Shown piece after piece: positions 16,676 through 24,665 of a stretch of DNA of 64,000 nucleotides (its first letter is position 1; every line of letters begins with the position of its first letter). The stretch is from the NCBI GenBank assembly GCA_016786665.1, contig JAEUVZ010000019.1, forward strand, positions 114,329 through 178,328, written 5' to 3'. The DNA comes from Flavipsychrobacter sp. GTDB lineage: Bacteria > Bacteroidota > Bacteroidia > Chitinophagales > Chitinophagaceae. Position numbers and translations under genes: made by a program. The notes beneath the pieces were generated by a model, which was given only the letters and a program-made list of their open reading frames with translations, was not told where the DNA came from and made no database searches.

Positions 16676-19612
16676 CTACACCACCACGTTTATCATCTTG
16701 CCTTTTACGTAGATGAATTTCTTAGGCTCCTTACCTTCCAGCCACTTAATGATGGTGGGGTCGGCGAGCACTTCTTTTTCTATCAGTGACTGCTCGGCAT
16801 CCAGGGCAAATTCCATTTCCACCCTCGGTTTGCCATTTACGGCTACGGGGTACTTCTTGGTATTTTCTGTTACGTATCGTTCTTCGTATGCAGGGAAGCT
16901 GGCGGTGATAACGCTGCCGCTGTTACCTAACTTATTCCAGAGTTCCTCCGCCATGTGTGGTGCGAACGGGCAGATAAGTATGGCCAGCTTTTCCAGCACC
17001 TCGCGCTTGTGGCAGTTCAGCGTAGAGAGTTCGTTCACGCATATCATGAACTGGCTCACGGCGGTATTGAATGAGAAGCGCTCTATGTCTTCGCCTGTTT
17101 TTTTGATGGTTTTGTGCAGCGCTTTCAGTTCGGCTTCGGTGGCGGGCTCCTCGGTTACTACCAGGCCTGTTTGCTCGTCGAAGTATAAGCGCCACATCTT
17201 CTTCAGGAAGCGGTGTACACCTTCAATGCCCTTGGTATCCCAGGGTTTGCTCACATCTATCGGCCCCAGGAACATCTCGTACATACGGAAGGTGTCTGCA
17301 CCGTATTGCGCTACAATGTCATCCGGGTTAACGACATTGTACTTCGACTTCGACATTTTCTCTACTTCTGCTCCGCAGATGTATTTTATGTCTTGAATTC
17401 CTTCGGGAACAATTATTGCTTTCTTGTATTCTTCCCTCCAATTCCGAAATGCATCGATTTTCAAAACGACGCCCTCCACTAGGCTTACATCAACGTGCAT
17501 CGGTACAAGTGCAAGTTCATATGAATCACCTTTATCAGGTGCAATAGCATAATGCGCTTCTATACTATGTTGGTTTACAAGTTCTAGCAATTCACTATCA
17601 GATAATCTCTTGTTTCTGTAGTTTTCATAAATAGTCCACGAGATGAATATAGGGAACTCAATAGGTTGCTTATTCTGATTTTTAGGCTTAATTACTAACC
17701 TATATACAAACCTCGAACTCCCCTGTATCATTCCCTGGTTCACCAGTTTTTTGAAAGGTTCATCAAAAGAAATGAAGCCCAGGTCGTACAATGCTTTCGT
17801 CCACATGCGGCTGTAGAGCAGGTGGCCTACTGCGTGCTCGGTGCCGCCTATGTACAGGTCCACCTCGCGCCAATAGCTGGTGGCTTCTTTACTTGCGAAC
17901 TCACTATCATTATGCGGATCCATGTAGCGGAGAAAATACCAGCTACTGCCGGCATAGCCGGGCATGGTGTTGGTTTCCATCCGTCCCACGGATGTATTTA
18001 CCCAATCATCTACATTGGCCAGCGGGCCTTGTCCTTCAGGACCGGGAGTGTATTTCTCTACCAGGGGTAGCTGTGCGTGTTTTTCTTTTTCCTTCGGGCT
18101 AAGGGTTACCTCGGGCTCATCCAGCGCATAGGGCACATCGTCTACATACACTATCGGGAACGGCTCTCCCCAGTAACGTTGGCGGCTGAAGCCCGCATCA
18201 CGGAGGCGGTAATTCACTTTGCTCTTACCAGCGCCTGATGCTACGAGTGCGTCGATAGCTTTCAGTGTAGCTTCTTTTATTGACAGTCCGCTGAGGAAAT
18301 CGCTCTCTTGTATTTTACCCTCTTTGCTGCTGTATGCTTCTTCTCCATTGTATAACTCACCGAATATATTAGTAATCGGAATGTTGAAGTGCTTGGCGAA
18401 AGCATGGTCACGGTCATCACCACTTGGCACGGCCATTATGGCACCGGTGCCATAGCCGGCCAGCACATATTCCGCAATCCATACCGGGATAGGTTTTTTA
18501 TTGAGGGGGTGGATAGCATAGGCCCCGGTAAAGGCACCTGTTACCTGTTTCACCTCACTCATGCGTTCGCGCTCCGAACGGCTCTTTACATACTGCTGGT
18601 ATTTCTCTACTTCCGCCTTTTGTTCGGCGGCTGTGATGTCCGCCACCCATTCATGCTCCGGTGCTACCACCAGGAAGTCAACACCGAAGATGGTATCAGG
18701 GCGTGTAGTGAAAACCGTAATTTCCTTTTCGGAGTCCTGCAAATGGAACGTAACCTCAGCGCCATTGCTTTTACCAATCCAGTTGCGCTGCATTTCCTTC
18801 ATGGCATCGCTCCAGTCGAGCGTGTCCAGGCTGCTGATGAGCCTTTCCGCATATTCTGTAATGCGCAGGAACCATTGGCGCATCCTCTTTTTCTCCACCG
18901 GGTGCCCGCCGCGCTCAGAGACACCGTTCACTACTTCGTCATTGGCCAGCACGGTACCCAGTGCTTCGCACCACCACACTTCGGCATGGCTCAGGTAGGC
19001 GATGCGGTACTGCATCAGCACGTCGCGTTTTTCTTTTTCACTGTATGTCGCCCAGGTATCGGCATCAAACCGTAGCGCTTCATTTCCGGGGCAAGGGGTC
19101 TCTGCATTGCCTTCTTGTTCAAAGATGCTGATAAGCGTTGCTATAGGGCGGGCTTTGTTTTCCTGCCGGTCGTACCAGCTATGGAACAGTTGCAGGAATA
19201 TCCACTGCGTCCATTTGTAGTATTTGGGGTCGCTGGTGCGCACCTCGCGGCTCCAGTCGTAGCAGAAACCGATATTATCCAATTGCTCGCGGTAGCGGGC
19301 GATATTTTTTTCCGTAGTTACTGCGGGGTGTTGCCCGGTTTCCAGTGCGTATTGTTCCGCCGGCAGGCCGAAGGCATCATAGCCCATAGGGTGGAGGACA
19401 TTAAAGCCCTTCATGCGTTTGTAACGTGCATAGATATCGGAGGCGATGTAGCCCAGGGGGTGGCCTACGTGCAGTCCGGCGCCACTGGGATAAGGAAACA
19501 TATCCAGTATGTAGAACTTAGGCTTAGAGGTATCGTTGCTCACCTTGTATATGTCGGTGTCTTTCCAGGCCTGTTTCCAGTTTTTCTCTATTTCGCGGAA
19601 GTTATACTCCAT
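16676..19612 (-). CDS. leuS: Leucyl-tRNA synthetase
   Basis: 978 residues from the ATG of MEYNFREIEKNW, the normal LeuRS start; a start 28 codons earlier is in frame but unconserved. HIGH-type motif HVGHPLGY near residue 50; CP1 editing domain with TTRPDTIFGVDF and GTGAIMAVPSGDDRDHAF (editing Asp retained); KMSKSKYNVVNPDD as class I second signature; anticodon-binding domain after ~780; C-terminal domain ending VNVVV. Between MIQGSS and KMSKS is a ~120-residue insertion, longer than the roughly 60-70 residues I recall for other Bacteroidota, and its DNA (about 17390-17740) is visibly AT-richer than the rest. A TACTTTTG box lies 62 bp upstream. Single-gene transcription unit. Confidence 0.97.
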   Translation of the reverse strand: MEYNFREIEKNWKQAWKDTDIYKVSNDTSKPKFYILDMFPYPSGAGLHVGHPLGYIASDIYARYKRMKGFNVLHPMGYDAFGLPAEQYALETGQHPAVTTEKNIARYREQLDNIGFCYDWSREVRTSDPKYYKWTQWIFLQLFHSWYDRQENKARPIATLISIFEQEGNAETPCPGNEALRFDADTWATYSEKEKRDVLMQYRIAYLSHAEVWWCEALGTVLANDEVVNGVSERGGHPVEKKRMRQWFLRITEYAERLISSLDTLDWSDAMKEMQRNWIGKSNGAEVTFHLQDSEKEITVFTTRPDTIFGVDFLVVAPEHEWVADITAAEQKAEVEKYQQYVKSRSERERMSEVKQVTGAFTGAYAIHPLNKKPIPVWIAEYVLAGYGTGAIMAVPSGDDRDHAFAKHFNIPITNIFGELYNGEEAYSSKEGKIQESDFLSGLSIKEATLKAIDALVASGAGKSKVNYRLRDAGFSRQRYWGEPFPIVYVDDVPYALDEPEVTLSPKEKEKHAQLPLVEKYTPGPEGQGPLANVDDWVNTSVGRMETNTMPGYAGSSWYFLRYMDPHNDSEFASKEATSYWREVDLYIGGTEHAVGHLLYSRMWTKALYDLGFISFDEPFKKLVNQGMIQGSSRFVYRLVIKPKNQNKQPIEFPIFISWTIYENYRNKRLSDSELLELVNQHSIEAHYAIAPDKGDSYELALVPMHVDVSLVEGVVLKIDAFRNWREEYKKAIIVPEGIQDIKYICGAEVEKMSKSKYNVVNPDDIVAQYGADTFRMYEMFLGPIDVSKPWDTKGIEGVHRFLKKMWRLYFDEQTGLVVTEEPATEAELKALHKTIKKTGEDIERFSFNTAVSQFMICVNELSTLNCHKREVLEKLAILICPFAPHMAEELWNKLGNSGSVITASFPAYEERYVTENTKKYPVAVNGKPRVEMEFALDAEQSLIEKEVLADPTIIKWLEGKEPKKFIYVKGKMINVVV
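17390..17740 (-). other. AT-rich insertion segment within leuS
   Basis: The codons for the insertion between MIQGSS and the KMSKS loop are rich in A/T (for example runs around 17540-17700) compared with flanking leuS codons. The segment keeps the reading frame and ends in the conserved HVDVSLV...DAFRNW part known from Bacteroidota LeuRS. The first part has no counterpart that I recall. Confidence 0.5.
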
Positions 19613-19673
19613 GTTGTAGTCGAAAGTCTTAAGCCGAAAGTCGTTAGCTCCCGGCGGTATGTGAAAATCGCTG

Positions 19674-19681
19674 CAAAAGTA
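19674..19681 (-). promoter_or_regulatory. -7 box upstream of leuS (TACTTTTG)
   Basis: CAAAAGTA on the plus strand, i.e. TACTTTTG toward leuS, 62 bp from the ATG. Fits the TAnnTTTG consensus; no clear -33 element. Confidence 0.4.
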
Positions 19682-19713
19682 CGAAAGCGGGGGCAATGAA
19701 GCCTAATCAGGGC

Positions 19714-19746
19714 TGTCATTTCGCCCGCAGGGAGAAATCTCCCGGG
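19714..19746. repeat. Remnant of an interspersed GTCATTTCG...GAGAAATCTC repeat
   Basis: The sequence starts GTCATTTCG and ends GAGAAATCTCCCGGG, resembling a palindromic intergenic repeat I recall from Bacteroidota genomes. Only one imperfect copy is in the window, so this rests on recollection. Confidence 0.35.
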
Positions 19747-19843
19747 TGGAAGCGGCGCAGTCGATATATGTCAATTTATTAATTCTTAGTGTTTCAGCTG
19801 TTACATTACGTCTATTGAGTAGAAACCGTCTAAAATAGACCTT

Positions 19844-20728
19844 ATGAAAGTTACAAAGGGCTTTGAGCTGAAAATAGACAACCCTTGCGCCGAGAACTTC
19901 GACGCAATGCCCCGCACCAACTGCGGAATGTTCTGCGGCAAATGCCAAAGGGAGGTAGTTGACTTCACCAACCTGACAGATGTAGAACTTATAGATATTC
20001 TGAAAAGGAAGCCAGACACTTGTGGCCTGTATCGCGGAGACCAGCTAAATAAGTTCTATCAGTATGATGAGGTGAAACCAGAGCGCAGACCGGTGCGGTT
20101 TTGGATGGGTGTACTGACATTTATATCGCTTCTGGGTTTTAAGCAGGCAGATGCGCAGGTGAAAAGCAAGCCCGGCCAGCATCAGGAAGGTTCGAAGTCA
20201 AAAGCCATTCCGAATAATGCAAGAGTCTATTGCAAGGCGGTAGATGTGGATGGGCACCCTTTTAAACACTTAAAAATTACGGCAGGGAATGAAGTGGTGG
20301 AAACAGACGATCACGGCCTTTTTGATATTGCCAATCCGTTCTCCGATGATACCCGTATGGTTTCCCTGGTTTTTGAATTCAACAGTAATTATGAGTACCA
20401 TCAACTGCATGCAGAAGCAGTAAAGGACGTTGCGGTGGAGTTTAAGTTGCAATGGACAGCACCTCTAATTGGCCAGAATGGTACTCTCGTATCAGCGAAA
20501 GACATACAGTTAATTGGCGGAACCAGGGATATCACCACGTTGGTTGCAACCGCTGGCAGTGGTGTTGTCCATTCGCAAAGAAATGACTTACGGTATGCGG
20601 GCGGCGTAAGGTCAGGGAATACTGTGACTTACCTTGATGGCATAATGATAAACGGAAAAATTCCAGATATAGAGGTGCCTCGGAAAAGGAATTTCTTCCA
20701 GCGTCTCTTCGGTAAAAAAGCAAAATAA
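19844..20728 (+). CDS. Cys-cluster protein with carboxypeptidase-regulatory-like and TonB-plug-like segments
   Basis: 294 residues. Residues 1-~65 carry a cluster of conserved Cys (NPCAENFD, NCGMFCGKCQREVVDFTN) spaced like a metal-binding knuckle; C-x2-C within FCGKC is plain. A hydrophobic segment at ~86-103 (FWMGVLTFISLLGF) ends in ADAQ and may be a membrane anchor or internal signal. After it come a carboxypeptidase-regulatory-like beta-domain (NARVYCKAVDVDGHPFKHLKI) and a stretch like a TonB-receptor plug (LRYAGGVRSGNTVTYLDGI) but with no barrel. Such cytoplasmic Cys domain-membrane-periplasmic fusions recur in this phylum without known function. It stands alone on the plus strand, divergent from leuS. 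Confidence 0.7.
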   Translation: MKVTKGFELKIDNPCAENFDAMPRTNCGMFCGKCQREVVDFTNLTDVELIDILKRKPDTCGLYRGDQLNKFYQYDEVKPERRPVRFWMGVLTFISLLGFKQADAQVKSKPGQHQEGSKSKAIPNNARVYCKAVDVDGHPFKHLKITAGNEVVETDDHGLFDIANPFSDDTRMVSLVFEFNSNYEYHQLHAEAVKDVAVEFKLQWTAPLIGQNGTLVSAKDIQLIGGTRDITTLVATAGSGVVHSQRNDLRYAGGVRSGNTVTYLDGIMINGKIPDIEVPRKRNFFQRLFGKKAK

Positions 20729-20744
20729 AATTTACCTTCAAACC

Positions 20745-20763
20745 TGATTAATCCGGGTTGAAA
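20745..20763. repeat. Copy of dispersed AACCGGGATTA repeat (divergent)
   Basis: TGATTAATCCGGGTTGA differs at two positions from the same segment of the repeat at 22411-22426. It sits directly before the ATG of the DAO-family gene. Confidence 0.4.
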
Positions 20764-21912
20764 ATGATAAGTTACTGGGAGCAACAGAGTTTCATTCATT
20801 ATGACCATATTATCATCGGCTCGGGCATCGTAGGCCTCAGTACCGCTATCGAGTTGAAGGAGCGGTTTCCTTCAGCCAGTGTATTGGTATTGGAAAGGGG
20901 CTTGTTGCCCACGGGTGCCAGCTCGCGCAATGCGGGTTTTGCCTGCATGGGCAGCGTAACGGAACTGCTGGACTATGGCCAGTCTATGAGCGAAGGTGAG
21001 ATACTGGAGCTGTATAGCTGGCGTAAACGGGGCCTGGAAAAGCTTAGGAACAGGCTGGGAGACCAAGCGATGGGGTATGCTGCCAATGGCAGCTACGAGT
21101 TGCTGGGACGGGAGGAAGTGGAGGAGGGCGCGCTGGATAAGATTGAATACCTCAATAGCCTGCTGCAACCTATTACATCAAAGCCCGCATTCAGGTTAGC
21201 CAATGATAAGATTGAAGTCTTCGGTTTTTCAAAAGAGCATACCAGGGCGCTGGTAGAAAATACCTGCGAGGGAGAACTACACACCGGCAAAATGCTGCGG
21301 GCCCTGATGCAGGTAGCCATGCAGTTGGGAGTGGTGCTAAAGACAGGGGCGGAAGTTACCCGGTTTGAAGAAACGGAACGGTACGTATTGGTGGAAGTGA
21401 AGGACCACAGCCGCTGCGAGCCACTGGCGTTGCACGCAGGCGCGTTGAGCATTTGCACCAATGCCTTTACCCGGCAGCTATTACCCGGTGAGGATGTCGT
21501 TCCCGGACGGGGGCAAGTGCTGATAACGCAACCGATTGAAGGGCTGAGATTCAAAGGGGTGTACCACATGGATAAAGGATATTACTACTTCCGGGAAGTA
21601 GACGGACGTGTGCTGATAGGCGGTGGGCGGAACCTGGATTTTGAAGCAGAGGCCACTACGGAGTTCGCCCTTACGGAGCAGGTACAAGTAGCATTGGAGC
21701 GAAAACTACATGAGATAATATTGCCGGGCACTCCTTACCTGATAGAGCAGCGCTGGGCGGGCATTATGGCTTTTGGTACCTCCCGCAGCCCGATAGTAAA
21801 GCAGGTGTCCGACAGGGTGTTCGGTGCGTTCAGAATGAGCGGTATGGGCGTGGCGCTGGGTAGTGAAGTGGGGATGAAACTGGCGGATGTAATTTGTCTG
21901 GACCGGGATTAA
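20764..21912 (+). CDS. FAD-dependent oxidoreductase, DAO family
   Basis: 382 residues from ATG (MISYWEQQ); a TTG two codons upstream is less likely. N-terminal Rossmann FAD-binding motif IIIGSGIVGLSTAIEL, then LERGLLPTGASSRNAGFACMGS, the region that contacts the flavin in glycine/sarcosine oxidase-like enzymes, and the C-terminal RWAGIMAFGTSRSPIVK and SGMGVALGSEVGMKLAD flavin-binding end. The family oxidises amino acids or N-methyl amino acids; no substrate can be assigned. Its stop codon TAA lies inside a copy of the dispersed repeat (21901-21926), so the last residues (DRD) are encoded by repeat sequence. Confidence 0.87.
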   Translation: MISYWEQQSFIHYDHIIIGSGIVGLSTAIELKERFPSASVLVLERGLLPTGASSRNAGFACMGSVTELLDYGQSMSEGEILELYSWRKRGLEKLRNRLGDQAMGYAANGSYELLGREEVEEGALDKIEYLNSLLQPITSKPAFRLANDKIEVFGFSKEHTRALVENTCEGELHTGKMLRALMQVAMQLGVVLKTGAEVTRFEETERYVLVEVKDHSRCEPLALHAGALSICTNAFTRQLLPGEDVVPGRGQVLITQPIEGLRFKGVYHMDKGYYYFREVDGRVLIGGGRNLDFEAEATTEFALTEQVQVALERKLHEIILPGTPYLIEQRWAGIMAFGTSRSPIVKQVSDRVFGAFRMSGMGVALGSEVGMKLADVICLDRD

Positions 21913-21926
21913 GGGATTTAAGGATT
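21901..21926 (+). repeat. Left inverted repeat flanking GxxExxY gene
   Basis: 26-bp arm starting GACCGGGATTAAGGG and ending TTTAAGGATT. Its reverse complement matches 22399-22424 at 24 of 26 positions. It overlaps the 3' end of the DAO-family gene. Confidence 0.8.
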
Positions 21927-21992
21927 GCCGCGAATGTTTAAAATATCAGGAATGGTAAGGTGTATTTCTCCGAGACGTATAAATTGAAACAG

Positions 21993-22407
21993 ATGAATAC
22001 AGAGTACAAACATGGGGCGCTTACTTCAGAGATTATTTCGTCAGCAATGGAAGTTCATCGTGCTTTAGGAAATGGTTTCCAGGAAGTCATTTACCAACGG
22101 GCACTCGCTGTGGAGTTCGAACGTAGAAGTATGTTATCTGCGAGGGAGATTGAGATGCCTGTTTATTATAAAGGAGTGGATATTGGCTCAAGAAGGGTAG
22201 ATTTCCTCGTGGGTGGCGTAGTTTGTGTTGAGCTTAAGGCGATCATCAGCCTTGAAGATGTTCACCTTGCCCAAGCCTTGAACTATTTGTGAAGCATTTA
22301 ATCTAGAGGTCGGCCTGCTGCTGAATTTTGGTTCGAAGAGTTTAGAGTTCAAACGGATACTGAATAAAAAGTATAATCCACTATTGACCAGGCCGGGTAA
22401 TCCTTAA
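21993..22407 (+). pseudogene. GxxExxY family protein, frameshifted
   Basis: From ATG 21993 the frame reads through GNGFQEVIYQ (the GxxExxY signature) and RRVDFLVGGVVCVELKAI, the D...E-x-K of a PD-(D/E)XK nuclease-like fold, and then stops at TGA 22290-22292 after ALNYL, at residue 99. Shifting frame by one base restores the family's normal ending (EAFNLEVGLLLNFGSKSLEF, then KRILNKKYNP) to a TAA at 22405-22407. The context TTG-T-GAA against the expected TTG-GAA suggests one inserted T near 22290. The N-terminal part keeps the catalytic-looking residues, so a truncated product is possible. It is flanked by inverted repeats. The family's function is unknown. A sequencing error would also explain the shift. 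Confidence 0.85.
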
Positions 22408-22424
22408 ATCCATTAATCCCGGTT
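22399..22424 (-). repeat. Right inverted repeat flanking GxxExxY gene
   Basis: AATCCTTAAATCC then ATTAATCCCGGTT, the inverted partner of 21901-21926 (24/26). It overlaps the frameshifted C-terminal end of the GxxExxY gene and its last base belongs to the stop codon of maf (TGA on the minus strand). Confidence 0.8.
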
Positions 22425-22984
22425 CAGACAAATTCCTGCAACACTTTTACCACCTCGCCTATCGGTAATCCCATCACGCTATAATAGTCTCCGTTAATTT
22501 TCTCAATACCTACCATGCCTATCCACTCCTGTATAGCGTAAGCGCCAGCTTTGTCAAACGGCTTGTAGTTGGCGACGTAGTATTTTATTTGTTCCGCCGT
22601 CAGTGGGCGGAAGTGTACTTCCGTAGTGGTAGAGAAGCTATGCTGTTTTGTTCCTTTCTGAATACATACACCTGTAACCACCCGGTGTACCCTCCCCGAG
22701 AGTTTCGACAGAATGTGCTCCGCATCTGTAGCGTCAGTAGGTTTTCCCAGTATTTCGCCGTCCAGCAGCACTATCGTATCAGCGGCCACTATCGTAGCAT
22801 CAGGATAGTCGGCTTCTATAGCCGCCGCTTTCTTTTTAGCCAGGTATTCCGGTACCTGTTCGCCCGGCATGCCCGGTGGGTTGGTCTCGTCCACATCGGC
22901 TACAACAATAGTGAAGTCTATTTCTGCCGCTTCCATCAGTTGTTTCCGGCGCGGTGACTGCGAAGCGAGTATGATCCTATCCAT
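22424..22984 (-). CDS. maf: Maf-like nucleoside triphosphate pyrophosphatase
   Basis: 186 residues, typical size. Starts MDRIILASQSPRRKQLMEAA, the Maf signature with the SPRR phosphate-binding loop, then DVDET, EYLAKKKA, VVAADTIVLLDGEILGKP and the C-terminal YAIQEWIGMVGIEKINGDYYSVMGLP. Maf proteins hydrolyse non-canonical or modified NTPs (house-cleaning) and have been linked to septum regulation. The 8-bp overlap with the upstream UbiA gene indicates co-transcription. Its stop codon directly abuts the right inverted repeat of the GxxExxY unit. Confidence 0.93.
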   Translation of the reverse strand: MDRIILASQSPRRKQLMEAAEIDFTIVVADVDETNPPGMPGEQVPEYLAKKKAAAIEADYPDATIVAADTIVLLDGEILGKPTDATDAEHILSKLSGRVHRVVTGVCIQKGTKQHSFSTTTEVHFRPLTAEQIKYYVANYKPFDKAGAYAIQEWIGMVGIEKINGDYYSVMGLPIGEVVKVLQEFV

Positions 22985-23927
22985 TGGTCTGTAAGTAGTA
23001 AATAATTAATGAACCGATGCCAGTAAGCATGATGAGTTTTAGGTTCCGGCTGGCCCGGGCATAGTGCTCGGTAGTGGCTTTGTTGTTCACCGTCAGTATC
23101 CACCAGGCCAGTGGCGCTATCACCGCCACTATCATATAGAGTCCCAATGCCCACCATTCCTTGCTGCACAGTTTTACGGAGCCGATTATGAGGGGCGTAA
23201 TAGCCAGTACCCCCAGTAGCTGCGAGAACCTTGCTGACTTTAGCAGCCCTATTTTAATAGGCATTGTTACACAGCCTTCCTCCGCGTCTCCTTTGTAGTC
23301 CTCCATATCTTTCACTATTTCCCGCATCCAGGTAAGCGTAAAGGCAAAGTAAGTATACACACCCAGTACCCATACCGGGTTCACTATCCATTCGGAGTGT
23401 ATTTGCAGAAAATAGCTTTGGGTGAGGTAGGGATGAAGGGCCGGTTCGTACACCAGCAGCGACAGCACCGTGAGGGCCGTGAGTAGTGCCACTACTACAT
23501 TTCCGGTAATAAACCGCCGCTTAAAGTGCGAGGAGTAAAACCAGAGCAATACGGTGCAGGCAAGCTGCAATAGCAACCATTCGTAATGTCCCGCGCGGCG
23601 GGCGATATATGCAGCCAGCAGCAGCCCCGCAATATTAAGGGCCGAGTGGGAAAGGATGGCGAACCGCCGGGGGATGCGCTTTTCCAGCACCATTTTCTCC
23701 GGCCGGTTAATGAGGTCTATTTTGATGTCGAAGTAATCGTTAATGATATACCCCGCTGCGGCTATCAGTACGGTTGAGAGCGAGAGAAAGAGAAAGTGGA
23801 GCGGACCTAGCAGTAAAGGAGTGCCGGTATATCGCTTTACCGGCAGCAGCACGCAGGCCCACACCAGTAGCTGGGTGAGGAAAACTATCAGTAGGTTTTT
23901 CCACCTTATTAGCTTCAGCCACGCCAT
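22977..23927 (-). CDS. UbiA family prenyltransferase
   Basis: 316 residues with about eight to nine membrane helices. Two Asp-rich motifs that bind Mg-prenyl diphosphate are visible: NDYFDIKID near residue 63 (N-D-x2-D-x3-D) and the second DMEDYKGDAEEG near 207. Enzymes of this family attach a polyprenyl chain to an aromatic or glycerol-phosphate acceptor (menaquinone, heme O, archaeal-type lipids). Bacteroidota copies are often labelled geranylgeranylglycerol-phosphate geranylgeranyltransferase-like; the acceptor is not certain. Overlaps maf by 8 bp and lies 53 bp from pyrE. Confidence 0.9.
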   Translation of the reverse strand: MAWLKLIRWKNLLIVFLTQLLVWACVLLPVKRYTGTPLLLGPLHFLFLSLSTVLIAAAGYIINDYFDIKIDLINRPEKMVLEKRIPRRFAILSHSALNIAGLLLAAYIARRAGHYEWLLLQLACTVLLWFYSSHFKRRFITGNVVVALLTALTVLSLLVYEPALHPYLTQSYFLQIHSEWIVNPVWVLGVYTYFAFTLTWMREIVKDMEDYKGDAEEGCVTMPIKIGLLKSARFSQLLGVLAITPLIIGSVKLCSKEWWALGLYMIVAVIAPLAWWILTVNNKATTEHYARASRNLKLIMLTGIGSLIIYYLQTNG

Positions 23928-23979
23928 AGTTCCGTTAGCAGTTTTCAGTTGCCGGTTATTTCACAATAGCCAGCTCCTT

Positions 23980-24618
23980 TTAGGCGGTTTGGGGGTTCCA
24001 ATTTCCCGGGTCCAGCCGCCACTGGCCAAATGTTTCTTTTTGGTCTGCCGCCAGCAGGTTCTGTTCTTCTGCAACTTCCATCAGCGCCGTGTAGTTGCTG
24101 ATGGTTTTCAGGGGCACTCCCGCTTTTTCAAACGCTTCATCAGCTACCGGGAAGCCGTACGTGAACAGGGCGCACATACCTATCACCTCCGCACCCGCTG
24201 CGCGGAGCACCTCTACGGTTTCCAGGCTGCTTTTGCCGGTAGATACAAGGTCTTCTATTACAACCACTTTCTGGCCTTTTTCCAGTACCCCTTCCACCTG
24301 GTTGCCCATGCCGTGTTCTTTCGGCTTGGAGCGCACATAGATGAAGGGTAGCTTCAGCAGGTCGGCGGCCATTACACCATGCGGAATGCCCGCCGTGGCT
24401 ACGCCGGCTATCACTTCCGCATCGGGGAAGTGCTCCAGCACCATATTGGCCAGCTCACTTTTTACGAAATCGCGCACATGCGGGTACGACAACGTCTTGC
24501 GGTTGTCGCAATAAACCGGGGAACGCCATCCGGAGGCCCAGGTATACGGGTTTTGCAGGTTGACTTGCAAAGCCTTAATTTGCAGTAGCTTTTCGGCAAA
24601 ATGTTTTGGAGTGCTCAT
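23980..24618 (-). CDS. pyrE: Orotate phosphoribosyltransferase
   Basis: 212 residues from ATG (MSTPKHFAEKLL); an upstream TTG is less likely. Key signatures: GWRSPVYCDNRKTLSYP for orotate binding, VIAGVATAGIPHGVMAA, YVRSKPKEHGMGNQVEG (the flexible PRPP-site loop), and the PRPP motif VVVIEDLVSTGKSS. Converts orotate and PRPP to OMP in pyrimidine synthesis, in the cytoplasm. Divergent from the NUDIX gene with 47 bp between the two starts. Confidence 0.96.
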   Translation of the reverse strand: MSTPKHFAEKLLQIKALQVNLQNPYTWASGWRSPVYCDNRKTLSYPHVRDFVKSELANMVLEHFPDAEVIAGVATAGIPHGVMAADLLKLPFIYVRSKPKEHGMGNQVEGVLEKGQKVVVIEDLVSTGKSSLETVEVLRAAGAEVIGMCALFTYGFPVADEAFEKAGVPLKTISNYTALMEVAEEQNLLAADQKETFGQWRLDPGNWNPQTA

Positions 24619-24665
24619 ACGGGGCTCAAACCTACGCCAATTAGGCAAGTTTACAAACTCAGTAT

